A DNA stretch of 64,000 nt, taken from positions 39,040-103,039 of the forward strand of contig NZ_JAKNSW010000003.1 of assembly GCF_023566355.1 (NCBI RefSeq), read 5' to 3'. How positions within the stretch are numbered: the stretch's first letter is position 1; each line of letters opens with the position of its first letter. The position numbers were made by a program, and so were the translations under genes. The notes beneath the pieces are model-generated. The model was not told where the DNA came from and did not search any database. It saw only the letters and a program-made list of their open reading frames with translations. This document shows positions 47,051-59,027 of this stretch, piece by piece. Source of the DNA: Mesoplasma sp. JKS002658. Lineage in GTDB: Bacteria; Bacillota_I; Bacilli_A; Mycoplasmatales; Mycoplasmataceae.

Positions 47051-47056
47051 TACAAT
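47051..47056 (+). promoter_or_regulatory. Likely -10 of the arginine deiminase operon
   Basis: TACAAT in the context AGAGTACAATAAA, 53 bases before arcA. The same AGAGTACAATAAA string occurs upstream of CRISPR array 1 at about 41696-41708. Confidence 0.55.
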
Positions 47057-47108
47057 AAAGGTGATTGTAATATTTCAAAACAATTATAGAAACGAGGACC
47101 ATTGTTTA

Positions 47109-48311
47109 ATGGCTAATAAAATTAATGTGTTTTCAGAAATTGGGGTCTTAAAAACTGTTTTAGTGCATCGACCAGGAGAAGAGGTGGAAAATTTAACTCC
47201 CGAACTTCTAGAACGTTTACTATTTGATGATATTCCCTTTCTAAAGGTTGCTAGAGAAGAGCATGATACTTTTACTGAGTTGATGCGTCAAAATGGGGTA
47301 GAAGTACTCTATGTCGAAATTTTGGCTGCTGAAACTTTAGATCAAAATCCAGACTTAAAACCAGAATTCGTTGATCAATTTATTAAAGAAGCAAACGTTA
47401 AACCAGAATTCGTTGATCAATTTAAAGATTATTTAACAAAAATGGATAACCAAACCATGATTAATAAGATGATTGGGGGAACTCAAAAGATTGAACTAGG
47501 AATTAAAGCGGGTGCTAAAGATTATCCTTTTGTCGCTGACCCTTTACCAAACGTTTTATTCCAACGTGATCCTTTTGCTTCAATTGGTCACGGAATTACT
47601 ATGCACCGTATGTGAAGTGAAACTAGAAATCGAGAAACTTTCTTCCCCGATTTTGTGTTTAAAAATCACGACCGTTTTAAAGGTGAAGTTCCTTATTTTT
47701 ATGAACGTAACGGAGTGCCAAGTATCGAGGGTGGTGATATTTTAGTTTTGAACAAAGATACCCTAATTATTGGTTGCTCACAACGAACAACTATGGAAGC
47801 AATTAAAATTGCTGCAAAAAATATTTTTACTGATGGTTCATATAAGAAAATTATTGTTTTAGATTTACCAAAATCACGTGCGTTTATGCACCTAGATACA
47901 GTTTTCACTAACATTGATTATGATAAATTTATCGCACACCCCCTAATTTTTGATAATTTAAGTGAATTTAAAATTTATGAGTTAGATGCTGATAGTGATG
48001 AGATGAAAACAATTGATAAATCTTTACTTGATGTTTTAAAGAAAGCGACCAATAAGGATGTAAAAATTATCCGTTGTGGTGGTGATGATCCTGTTGCTGC
48101 TGGTAGAGAGCAATGAAATGATGGAACTAATGTTATTACGTTAAAACCAGGGAAAGTAATTGCTTATTCACGCAACAGCGTCACTATTGAATTATTAAAA
48201 AAAGCGGGTGTAGAAGTTTTAATTATACCTTCAAGCGAACTTTCTCGTGGAAGAGGGGGACCACGTTGTATGACGATGCCTCTTTATCGTGAAGATTTAG
48301 AGACCAAATAA
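47109..48311 (+). CDS. arcA: Arginine deiminase
   Basis: 400 residues. Start at 47109 ([12 protein letters not shown]) with CGAGGA upstream. It converts arginine to citrulline and ammonia, the first step of the ATP-yielding arginine dihydrolase route. Conserved elements: [38 protein letters not shown], and the catalytic Cys in GPRCMTMPL. An eight-residue motif KPEFVDQF occurs twice, 14 residues apart (25 identical bases), in the helical subdomain. Operon arcA-argF-arcD-arcC. Confidence 0.95.
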
Positions 48312-48331
48312 TTAAATAAAGGAGAAATTTT

Positions 48332-49324
48332 ATGAGTGTTAATTTAAAAGGAAGAAGTTTTTTAAAATTATTGGATTTTACTCCCAGAGAAATCCAATAT
48401 TTATTAGATTTGTCACGTGATTTAAAACGTGCTAAGTATACGGGAAATGAACACCAATTATTAAAAGGTAAAAATGTTGCTTTAATGTTTCAAAAAGACT
48501 CAACCAGAACTCGTTGCGCTTTTGAAGTGGGAGCAATGGATCAGGGAGCAGGAACAGTTTATTTAGGACCTTCTGGTTCTCAATTTGGGAAGAAAGAATC
48601 AGTTGAAGATACTGCTAAAGTTTTAGGAAGAATGTTTGATGGAATTGAATTTCGTGGTTATAAACAAACTGATGTTGAAAGTTTAGCAGCTCATTCGGGA
48701 GTACCAGTGTGAAACGGATTAACTGATGAATTTCACCCTACCCAAATCTTGGCTGATTTTTTAACCATTCAAGAAGAAAAGGGTAAACTAAAAGGATTGA
48801 AATTAGTTTTTTGTGGCGATGCACGAAATAATATGGGAAATTCGCTAATGGTTGGTTGTGCAAAAATGGGAATGCATTTTGTAGCTTGTGCACCAAAAGA
48901 AGTTTGACCAGATTCTAAGTTGGTTGAACAATGTCAAGAAATTGCTAAAGAAACTGGTGCAATTATCGAATTAGAAGCTGATGTAATGAAGGCTAGTAAA
49001 GATGCTGATGCTATTTATACTGATGTATGGGTATCAATGGGAGAACCAAAAGAAGTTTGGGACCAACGGGTAAAACTTTTACAACCTTATCAAGTCAATA
49101 TGAAAATGATTCAAAATGCTAAACCTGATGTTTTATTTATGCACTGCTTACCAGCATTTCACGATTTAAACACTGAAACAGCCCAACAAGTTCACGAACA
49201 ATTTGGTTTAAATGAAATGGAAGTAACTGACGAAGTCTTTCGTTCAAAACATTCGGTTGTTTTTGAAGAAGCCGAAAACCGTTTGCACACAATTAAAGCG
49301 GTAATGGTCGCGACAATTGGTTAA
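48332..49324 (+). CDS. argF: Ornithine carbamoyltransferase, catabolic
   Basis: 330 residues. Cleaves citrulline with phosphate to ornithine and carbamoyl phosphate in the deiminase pathway. Signature STRTRCAFE (carbamoyl phosphate binding), and [10 protein letters not shown] with the catalytic Cys. Position between arcA and the transporter plus carbamate kinase argues for the catabolic role (also named arcB). Contains TGA Trp. Confidence 0.95.
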
Positions 49325-49352
49325 AGAATTTAAACTGACAAAGGAGAACTTG

Positions 49353-51035
49353 ATGCTTGATTATTACCAGTTAGTGAAGAAAACTAGCGAAGTTAAATTG
49401 AAAAAGAGTCAAAAGCTAGGTTCAGAAGTTGATAAGAATTCTGATTCTTCTCAGAAAACCAAAAAACCCAAGAACAAAAAAATGTTCAAAATGATTTCTG
49501 CGTTTTCGATTATTTTACTGATTATTGCAATTTTAGTTTTAGTAACGTGAATTTTACATTGAACTGGGGTTAAAACTGATGTTAACGTTATCATTGGTTA
49601 TGATCCATCGACGGGAATTCCAATTACTCAATCTGAACCTCAAACTATTAAGGCAATGGGAATTGTTGATATTTTCTACTCTTTATTTCAAGGATTTATG
49701 AATAAAAGTGGAATTATCATTTTCATCCTTATGCTTGGTGCTTATATTACAATTATCATTAATTCTAAAGCTTTAGATGGTTTTGCTCAACAAATTACTA
49801 AAGCCTTAAAAGGTAAAGAAGTTTGAGCAATTGTTCCTTTGATGTTTTTCTTCTCTGTTTGTGGAACTGTGGAAGGAATGGCTGAAGAATCTTTAGGATT
49901 CTACATGATTTGTATCCCCTTAATGTTAGCTGCTGGTTTTGATGTCTTTACAGGGTTATTAATTGTTTTAGTTGGAGCAGGAGTAGGAACTCTGGCTTCA
50001 ACAGTTAACCCGTTTGTAGTTACAGTAGCAGTTGACGCGTTAAATAGTGGCGCTGGTAATGTCGATAGTAGTATTCAATTTATTAGTGTTGGAGATGGAT
50101 TGGTTTGACGTTTAATTTGTTGACTTATCATGACTGCTGCAGCAATTATTGGGGTGATGACTTATGCAATTAAAACAAAAAAACATCCTGCTAAATCAAT
50201 TACTTTTAGCACTCTTGCTGGGGATAAAAAGTTCTTTTTAAGTGAAAGCCAAACCATCGTAGTAATGGATTGAAGAAAAAAACTTACGCTTGCAGTTTTT
50301 GCTTTGTCATTTATTTTAATGATTGTTTATTTAATTGGTTGAGATTCAATTTTGGGAGGAAGTAAGTTTGCTGATGCTGGAAAAACAATCAATAATCGTG
50401 CTCCTTATCTAACTGCCTTAATTCCTGGGTTTGGAATTGGGGATTTAACAGTTGTTGCTTGCTTTTTCTTAATTAGTGCAATTGTGCTTGGATTAGTTAA
50501 TGGTCTTGGTGAAGATGGCTTCTTAAAACAATTTATGGCGGGTGCTGCTGATATTCTGAGTGTTTGTTTAATTATTGCGACTGCTGCAGGAGTAGGAGTA
50601 ATTCTTGAACAATCTCACCTTCAAGAACTATTTGTTAAAGGTCTAACCGATTCAGTTGGGGGTATTAGTCCAGTAGGAAGAATTGTTGTGCTTTACTTAT
50701 TGTTCCTTCCTCTTTCTTTTGTAATTCCTTCGACATCTGGTTTTGCAACTGCGGTCTTTCCCCTATTGGCAAGTACAGTTTCTGCTGATCCAAATAATCC
50801 TAATTTGGTAGCTGGAGATATTGCTGGATCTGGATCAATCTTATCTTTTTCTTTTGCTAGTGGTTTATTAAACTTGTTTACCCCAACTAGTGGAGTTGTC
50901 ATGGGAGCAATTGGGATTGCTCGTGTCGATTATGGAAAGTTCTTAAAAGGAATTTGACCCTTCTTAGCTGGTTTGTTGGTACTTTCAGTGATTTTGCTAG
51001 CAATTGGAGGAGTCATCGGAGGAAAGATTGCCTAA
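49353..51035 (+). CDS. arcD: Arginine/ornithine antiporter-like membrane protein (YfcC/ArcD type)
   Basis: 560 residues with an N-terminal basic cytoplasmic segment of about 45 residues and roughly 12 membrane helices. YfcC/DcuC-like features: FFFSVCGTVEGMAEESLGFY in the first half and LPLSFVIPSTSGFATAVFPL in the second. Placed between argF and arcC, so exchange of arginine for ornithine is the likely job. The specificity rests on context. AAGGAG precedes the ATG. Confidence 0.82.
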
Positions 51036-51061
51036 AAAAGGTAATTAAAGGAGGAATAAAA

Positions 51062-51991
51062 ATGAAAATTGTAGTTGCAATTGGAGGAAATGCTTTAGGT
51101 AATAATCCTCAAGAACAAAAAGAAATTGTCAAAAATACGGCTAAAAATTTAGTTGATTTTGTACAACAAGGTTTTGATTTAATTATTGTTCATGGAAATG
51201 GACCTCAAGTGGGAATGATTAACAATGGTTTTGATTTAGCGCATAAAGCTGATGAGCATTCACCAGTGGTTGATTTTCCTGAATGTGGGGCGATGAGTCA
51301 GGGGTATATTGGTTATGATTTGCAAAATGCGATTGGTAACGAATTAACCAAGCGAAAAATGAGTCAAAAGGTAGCTTCAATCATCACCCAAACTATTGTT
51401 GATCAAAATGATCCTGCTTTTAAAAATCCTACCAAACCAATTGGAAGTTTTCTTTCAAAAGCAGAAGCAGAAAAAATGGTTGAAACTAATCATTGAGATA
51501 TTAAAGAGGACGCTGGAAGAGGTTGAAGAAGGGTGATTGCTTCACCTCGCCCAGTTGATATTGTGGAAAAAGAGATTATTAAAACGATGATTGCTGCTGG
51601 TTTTATTACCATTTCTACTGGGGGCGGGGGAATTCCGGTGGTTAATGATAATAATACGCTAAAAGGAGTGGCTGCAGTAATTGATAAAGACTTTGCTGCA
51701 GCTAAGGTTGCTGAATTAGTCGATGCTGATAAATTAATTATTCTAACTGCTGTTGAACAAGTGGCAATTAACTATAATAAACCAGATCAACAAACATTTG
51801 CAAATTTAACTCTTGACCAGTTAAATGGTTATATCAAGGATGGACAATTTGCCCCAGGGAGTATGCTACCAAAAGTGGAGGCAGCAATGTCATTTGTGAA
51901 GAACACCCAAGGTAGACCAGCAATTATTGGAAGCTTAGACAAGGCAGGAGCGGTCATCAAAGGTGAATCAGGAACTTTGATTAAAAATTAA
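51062..51991 (+). CDS. arcC: Carbamate kinase
   Basis: 309 residues. VAIGGNALG at the N-terminus, IVHGNGPQVGMI, STGGGGIPV, and ITGSL-type IIGSLDKAGAVIKGE near the end. Transfers phosphate from carbamoyl phosphate to ADP, producing the ATP of the pathway. TAAAGGAGGAATAAA precedes the start, 26 bases after arcD. A terminator follows, ending the operon. Confidence 0.95.
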
Positions 51992-52004
51992 AAGTTAAAA
52001 TAAG

Positions 52005-52034
52005 AAAAAGACTAAGTCTAACTTAGTCTTTTTT
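52005..52034. terminator. Bidirectional terminator after arcC
   Basis: AAAAAGACTAAGT, loop CTA, ACTTAGTCTTTTTT. Confidence 0.88.
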
Positions 52035-52039
52035 TGTTA

Positions 52040-52636
52040 TTAAAATTCTTCTGCTGCAACTTTAATTCTAGCATCGAATTCATCAATTACTTTGCTTGGT
52101 TCTAACTGACTATAAGGCTTAGTTTTAGTTCCTGCAACCAAAATTGGTTCTTTCACCTTTGCCCCAACAAAATCTCAAGTTCCTCATAAATAATCGGTAT
52201 GATTGCCTCAGCGATATCACCCATAAGGAGCGCCTTGAGTAGTTAAGATTTGCACAGTTAAGTCTGGTAATAAACCTTTGGCATCACCTTTTTCACTATA
52301 CTTATAAGAAAAAGTTTCATTAGCTAATAAAACGTGATCTAAGTAGTTCTTCATCATTGCAGGAATGTTAAAGTTGTGCATTGGTGAAGCAATTACTAGT
52401 TTATCAACTGTTTTCAACTGGTTAATATATTCTTTAGTTTCTTCATCCCAAAAGGTAGCTTGGTTTTCAACATTTAATGTTTTTTGCGCAATACTTACTT
52501 GATTTAAATCTAATTTAATAATTTCATCACTAGGGTTTTTTGCTTGATAGTGTTTTAAAAAACGGTCAAGTAATGCCAACGAATAAGATTTTTCTTTAGC
52601 ACTAACACTAGTACTAATGACTAATACTTTACTCAT
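52040..52636 (-). CDS. azoR: FMN-dependent NADH-azoreductase
   Basis: 198 residues, flavodoxin-like fold. Starts MSKVLVISTSVS, with SPMHNFNIPAMMKNYLDHV (FMN phosphate contact region) and TTQGAPYGWYRWG. ATG at 52636 follows GTAGGTG; a GTG nine bases earlier overlaps that site. The family reduces quinones and azo compounds with NADH. Formerly annotated as acyl carrier protein phosphodiesterase. TGA Trp codons in the C-terminal third. Confidence 0.9.
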
Positions 52637-52921
52637 ATTATTCACCTACTTTCGTTCTAATTATATCATTAAGTATTTTCTTAAAATGAACCAGTCAAGG
52701 ATCTTTAAACTTGAATGGTTGGGTTTTTGTTTCTGACTAACTTTTAGATATAATTAAAAAGTATTAAATAGATAAAAAGAAAACTATCTCATCGAATAAA
52801 GAGGTTGGGATTTTACCAAGTATTAATTCTAGATTATGAGTTCTACTAGCATTGTTTGGTTAGTGAGTTTTCTGAAATAACATTGAATAGTGGTGTTGTT
52901 TTTATTGATAAGGAGCTTTTA

Positions 52922-54226
52922 ATGTTAAATAGCCAAGAATATAAAACCCTGGTGGTGGTTGGTTCTCAATGAGGGGACGAAGGTAAAGGAAAAATTACTG
53001 ATTATTATGCTCAGGATGCTGATCTGGTTGTTCGTTTTGCGGGAGGAGATAATGCTGGTCACATTATTTGAAATGAAGGAAAGAAATACAAAGTAACCAT
53101 TGTTCCTTCAGGAATTTTGAATCCTCAAGTAATCAATATTATTGGCAATGGGTGTGTAGTTAATTTAACTAAATTAAATAGTGAAATGAAGATTTTACAA
53201 GATGCAGGCATTGATACCAAAAACTTATTTATTTCTGATCGTGCTCATGTTATTTTTAAGTACAATGAAGAAATTGATGCCTTACAAGAAGAGGTTCGTG
53301 CTAACCGAAAGATTGGTACGACCAAGCGCGGTATTGGTCCTACTTATGCTGATAAAGCCTCAAGATGTGGTCTTCGTCTTTGTGATTTTCAAGAACCCAA
53401 CTTTAAAGAGTTACTTCAAGAACAAGTGGAATATCATAACCAATTAATTACTACGATTTATCAAGGCCAAGCAGTTGATTTTGCAACAATTTATCAAGAA
53501 GCAGTTAACCAGTATGAAGCAATTAAAGACCGCATTATTGATTGTGGGGAATTTTTAGATCACGCAATCCGGGCTCAAAAAATGGTTTTATTTGAAGGAG
53601 CACAAGGGGTTTTATTAGATCTTGACCATGGCACTTACCCATTTGTTACCAGCTCTAATACTACAGCGAACAATGTTAGTATTGGGGTAGGAATTCACAA
53701 TAAACTAATTAATAAAGTTATTGGAGTGGCAAAAGCTTATGATACTCGGGTAGGAACTGGGGGAATGCCGACTGAACTATTAGATGAAACTGGTAATCGA
53801 TTAAGAGAACGTGGGCACGAGTATGGTTCAAATACTGGACGCCCCCGTCGGTTGGGATGATTTGATGCGGTCGCTATGAACTACTCAATTCGTACTGGAG
53901 GACTTGATACTTTATTTATTACTCTTCTCGACGTTTTAGATAGTGAAGAGACGATTAAAATCTGTACTAGTTATAACTATCAAGGCAAAGTGATTAATAC
54001 AATTCTCGCATCAAATACTGAGTATGAAAAATGCACTCCGGTCTATGAAGAATTACCAGGCTGAAAAACTGATATTACCAAAGTGACTAGTTGAGATGAA
54101 CTTCCTGTTAATGCGAAAAACTATATTAACCGGATTTCAGAGTTATGTAATATTCCGATTCAAGGTTTTTCTGTTGGTCCTGACCGCAAACAGACAATTA
54201 ATTTATTAGATAAGTTTGGAGGTTAA
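52922..54226 (+). CDS. purA: Adenylosuccinate synthase
   Basis: 434 residues. [14 protein letters not shown] (P-loop), [26 protein letters not shown], and [14 protein letters not shown]. Converts IMP, aspartate and GTP into adenylosuccinate. TAAGGAGC precedes the ATG. Coupled with purB (two bases between), so the cell can turn IMP into AMP. The 285 bases upstream show no ORF or clear riboswitch. Confidence 0.96.
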
Positions 54227-54228
54227 AG

Positions 54229-55521
54229 ATGATTGAACGATATGAAGTTAAACCAATCAAAGCAATTTGAAATGATGATCATAAACTCGAAATTTGAACC
54301 AAGATTGAAGTATTGGTTGTTCAAGGATGAACCAAGTTGGGGATTGTTCCTGAACAAGATTTGGCTTTGATTAAACAAAAAATCAAGGTTAATAAAACAA
54401 GGATGTTAGAGTTAGAACAAGAAACTAAACATGACGTGGTTGCATTTAGCAGAATGTTGAGTGAATCGTTGGGTGAAGAAAGTAAATGAATTCACTTAGG
54501 AATTACTTCTACTGATATTGTTGATACAGCGCAAAACTATTTGATTAAAGAGTCAATAAGCTTAGTTCAAGAATATTTAACTGGTTTAAAAGCAAGGTTG
54601 AATGAACTATCACAAACCCATAAACATACCTTGATTATGGGTCGCACCCACGGAATGTATGGAGAACCAACATCATTAGGATTGAAGTTCTTATTGTGAT
54701 TAGAAGAGCTAAAACGTCAAGAAAAACGTTTAGAATTAGCAATCAATGATGTTTGTGTGACCAAGATTTCTGGGTCAATGGGTAATTACGCTAATTTAGA
54801 AATTGCTATTGAAGAGGATGTTGCTAAACAACTAGGAATGCCTCGAGATCACCTTTCTACGCAAGTTAGTCAACGCGACCGTTTAGCTTCTTTATACTTA
54901 GTGTTTGCTAACCTTTCTACTACCTTTGAAAAGATGGCCACAGAAATCCGCTTATTACAACGTAGTGAAGTTAAAGAAATCATGGAAGGATTTAGTGTTA
55001 ATCAAAAAGGTTCTTCTTCAATGCCTCATAAAAAGAATCCGATTAGTTCAGAAAACATTACTGGATTAAGTCGAATGTTAAGAAGTTATGTTATTCCTGG
55101 TTTGGAAAATAATGTTTTATGACATGAGCGTGATATTTCTCATTCTTCAAATGAACGAGTTATCCTCCCAGATGTTTTCCATTTAGTTTCTTATTTGATT
55201 CAAAGAATGACTAATGTTCTAACTGATCTTGTGATTGATCAAGAACAAATGTTAAAGCATATTAAGAGTGCAAATAATGTTTTTTATTCACAACCTTTAA
55301 TGACTTACATCTTAATTCATACTAATCACTCTCGCGAAGAGGTCTATGACTTTATTCAAAAATGTACCATGCTTTGTTTGAAAGAAAATCTTGACTTTAA
55401 ACAGGTGTTAATTGATGAAGGGATTGAAAAATATCTTGAATCAACTGAACTTGATCAAATTTTTAACTTAGATTACTTTTTAAGAAATGTTGATCAGATT
55501 TATGACAAGATTACTGATTAA
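54229..55521 (+). CDS. purB: Adenylosuccinate lyase
   Basis: 430 residues. The superfamily signature is SSSMPHKKNPISSENI, with HLGITSTDIVDTAQN and MGRTHGMYGEPTSLG. It splits adenylosuccinate into AMP and fumarate; it directly follows purA. Reads through TGA Trp codons (IKAIWNDD, VLWHERD). Terminator downstream, before the cas9 promoter. Confidence 0.96.
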
Positions 55522-55547
55522 GAAAAACCATTGAAAGTGGTTTTTCT
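55521..55547 (+). terminator. Terminator after purB
   Basis: AGAAAAACCA, loop TTGAAAG, TGGTTTTTCT followed by T-rich sequence. Confidence 0.8.
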
Positions 55548-55613
55548 TTTTGCCAAAGCAGATAAAAAGTTAGTAAATTCAATTTTTTCTCTGTTATTTT
55601 TTCTATTCATCGT

Positions 55614-55619
55614 TAGAAT
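55614..55619 (+). promoter_or_regulatory. Likely -10 of cas9
   Basis: TAGAAT in GTTAGAATAAA, 40 bases before the cas9 ATG. The same GTTAGAATAAA string precedes the lipoprotein (28486) and MATE (21076) genes. Confidence 0.55.
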
Positions 55620-55658
55620 AAATTTTAAGAAGTGGAAATAGAGAGAGAAGGTCTTTTC

Positions 55659-58600
55659 ATGAACGAAAAGAAAAAAGTAAATATTGGTTTAGATATTGGG
55701 ATTTCGTCGGTTGGTTGGGCAATTGTTGGTGCTGATGAATTTGAAATTATTGATGCAGGAAGTCGAATTTTTGTTGAGGCCGATTCAGAAAATAATCAAT
55801 CACGAAGAGAAAAACGTTCAAGTCGGAGAATGAACCGTAGGGATAAATTACGTCGTAAGGACTTATTAGATTTATTTGTTAAACATGGTTTACTTGAAAA
55901 AAGAGAGGATTTCTTTGATTTACAAATTGGTAGTCAAAAAGATGTTTACCAACTAAGAAAAGATGCTTTAAGTGAAGTTGTTAGCAAAGAAGAATTAATG
56001 ATGATTCTTTATAGTATGATGAAGCGAAGAGGAACTTTTAGTTGATTAGATGACCAAATTGAAGAAGCTGAAAAAAGTGACAAGAAAGATGCAGAAATTA
56101 AAACAGAAAACGCAGTTGAAAAAGATAATCGTTTTGCTTGTGAAATTCAACTTGATAATTTAGCTAAGGAAGGAAAGATTGTTGGTACTAAGAACAAAGA
56201 TATTACTCATGAAATGTATGAAAAAGAGTTAAAGGCAATCTTTGCTAAACAAGAAGAATTAACTAATTTGGATACGAATTTAAAAGCTGACTTCTTGGAG
56301 ATTTTTAACCGAAAACGACATTATTATGAAGGTCCCAATTATCCCTCTCCTTTTGGATGGAATCGTGATGAAAAGAAATTTTATGAAAACTTAATTGGAT
56401 TCGATACCTATGACAAAACTCAAATTCGTGCACCAAGAGACGGTATTTATGCTTCATTGTTTAACCTATTAAATGATTTAAATGGTTTATCAATTATTGA
56501 TCCTGTGCATCGTGATAGTTCAAAATTGACAAAGGAAGAAAAAGAAAAGGTTATTGCATCAATTTACAGTGAGAGCAAAAAACCAACCAATTTAACTCTT
56601 AGTCGTTTAAGAACGATTCTAAGTTTAGATAAGGATATTTTGATTACCGGTTATCGAATCGATAAGAAGGGAAATCCAATTTTTACAGAGTTTAAGGTTT
56701 TGAATGAAATTTATAAAAAACTCACCCAAAACACTTTACCAACTCATTGATTAAAATATTCTAATAATAATATCTTGGATGCAATGAGTGAAATTTTTAC
56801 AAAATATCAATCAGTTGAAAAACGACAAGAACAGTTAAAGGAATTGATTGAGAAAAACCAGGATGTTTTGAAAATAAATGATGTTGAAGTGACAAGCAAA
56901 TGTTTATCTCACATCAAGTTCTCTGGTTCTCACGCTTTAAGTAATAGTACGATTGAGAAAGTTTTGGGTGAAATGTTAGTAGAACCCAAGCAAGGAATTA
57001 CTTTGTTCCATGAAAAAGGGATTAAACCAGAATATAAGATTCAATTTGAAAATACTAAGTATGTTCCGGTTTCAGCAAGTCAAATTAACGAAATGTATAT
57101 TTCCCCAGTCGTTAAACGTGCTTTTATTCAGTCACTAAAAGTCTTAAAAGAAATTCAAAGACGTTATTGTGATTATGAAATTAGTAATGTTGTGATTGAG
57201 TTAGTTCGTGAAAAGAATAGTGATGATTTGAAAAAGCATATTAATGAGATGCAAAACAAAAATGAAAAAACAAATAAACTTATTAGAGATTGTTTTGAGG
57301 GTCGTGATTTAAGGGGTAAGGCAGCGAAGAAAGCGCGTTTGTATCTTGAACAACACCAAATGTGTGCTTATTGTGGTGAAACTTTAGATGTGATGAAAGT
57401 GGTTGATAATCCAAGTTATACTGAAATTGATCACATTATTCCTGAATCAATTTCTTATACTAGTTCAATGGATAATTTAGTTTTAGTCCATAGTAATGAA
57501 AACCATGTTAAGGGACAAGATACTCCTTATGGTTATTTCTCATCAAAGACTACAAAAATGAACTGGTCTGAATTTCAAGAATTTGTAAAAAAAAGACTGT
57601 ATGATGAGGGAAAAACACGCTATTTTAGAACTAAGATTGAAAATCTTTTAGATGAAAAGGATTACAGCAATCCTGATAATCGCAGAGATTTTATTAACCG
57701 TAATTTGAATGACACTCGTTATGCAACTTCAGAGGTTAAGGCTTATTTAGATCATTATGTTAAAGAGACTAACCAACCCTTTAAAATTCAAGCTATTAAC
57801 GGTCGTTATACTGATTATATTAAAAAAGAATACTTTGATTTGGGACCAAAAGATCGTGATGATTTAAGACATCATGCTATTGATGCAATTGCAATCGCTT
57901 CTTCGCCAAGAATTCGTAGTAATGCACAATTAACTCTTGAAGGATTAGAAACTAAGAAAAACAGTTTTAAACAACATCGTGGAGAAATAATGAATTTTGA
58001 TTATCGTTTTTCTAGGATGAATTCCAAGAATTTAAATAAACAGTTAACCAACGAAACTTTATATGTTTATAGAAAATTAAATGAAAACGATGATAAAAGT
58101 TGAACCAAGATTGAAAAATGTAAATTATTTGAAGATGATGGAAAAATAAATGATATTTTTGGAACTAAAAAAGTAAAAACTTTGATGGAACAATCTGATC
58201 CCAAAACTTTTGCTTATTTACAAAAAATTTATGATGAATATATGGAAAAAACTTATAAAAATAAAGATGATAAAGAAATAGTCATCAAAAATCCGTTTGT
58301 TTATGTTCGAGATATCCTTAAAGAAGCAATTACTAAGCAACAAAGCGAGAAACCAGAAAGTAATACTCGACCAGTGAAGGTGTTGAAGTATTATTCAAAT
58401 AGAATTGGTAATTATTTAGATGTTACTCATAAATATCCAAGTGTTGATTCTGAAAAGACCAAAGTTGTTTATGAAAGTTTCAAACCTTTTAGAATTGATA
58501 TTTTCAAAAATAAATTAACTGGAAAATTTAAGGTTCTTTTTGTGAATGCTTCTATGCTTAAAAAAGCAAATGACAAAGAACTAATTGAAAATCTGAGTGG

Positions 58601-58913
58601 ATATAATAAATGCAAATTTGATTTAAAAATAGATGAAAATTACGACCTTTATTTACAAATTTATCCAGGTGATACTATACTTTATAAAGAATTCGATGAT
58701 GAATGACAAATTCGAAAAGCGAATGGAGGTTCTAACGGAAAAAATAGGATTGAAGTCAATTACTTACATAGAAATAAGCGTGATAAAAAGAATATAGAGT
58801 TTAACAAAGAAAAGGACAATCGTACATTTGCTTTTATGAATAAACTTGTTGACATTAAATTACTAAATCTTGACGTTTTAGGTGTTAAATCATCAAAATA
58901 TGCGTTAGAATAA
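55659..58913 (+). CDS. cas9: CRISPR-associated endonuclease Cas9 (type II-A)
   Basis: 1084 residues. ATG at 55659 has GAGAGAAGG seven bases upstream; an in-frame GTG at 55632 is less likely. RuvC-I NIGLDIGISSVGWAI (D12), arginine-rich bridge helix about 48-70 (SRREKRSSRRMNRRDKLRRK), RuvC-II VVIELVREKN (E514), HNH CAYCGETL and YTEIDHIIPES (H592), RuvC-III DLRHHAIDAIAIA (H738, D742). All catalytic residues present. A compact Cas9, close in size to S. aureus Cas9. Trp uses both TGA and TGG. A tracrRNA lies just downstream, then cas1-cas2-csn2 and the array. Confidence 0.97.
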
Positions 58914-58935
58914 AAATGTAGATATTATTATATTT

Positions 58936-59018
58936 ACTTTACTACACAAAAATTTTACAGACTGTCGAAATAAGACATTATGTCGTAAACATGGGGTTGG
59001 CAACGATCCCATTTTTTT
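58936..59018 (+). ncRNA. tracrRNA with anti-repeat
   Basis: 58938-58960 is an exact complement of the 3' part of the array 2 repeat (starting TTTACTACACAAAAA). After a short unpaired part (ACT), GTCGAAAT continues pairing with the repeat start. Then a small GACA-TTA-TGTC hairpin and a terminator hairpin ATGGG ... CCCAT followed by seven T residues (59012-59018). Same strand as cas9. Its promoter must be at the very end of cas9 (AT-rich TATTAT near 58924). Confidence 0.92.
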
Positions 59019-59027
59019 ATTTTTAAA

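Noticed and set aside
52637..52921. Riboswitch upstream of purA
   Set aside because: The 285-base gap was considered because purine genes often have one, but no purine-aptamer core or terminator-antiterminator pair could be made out.
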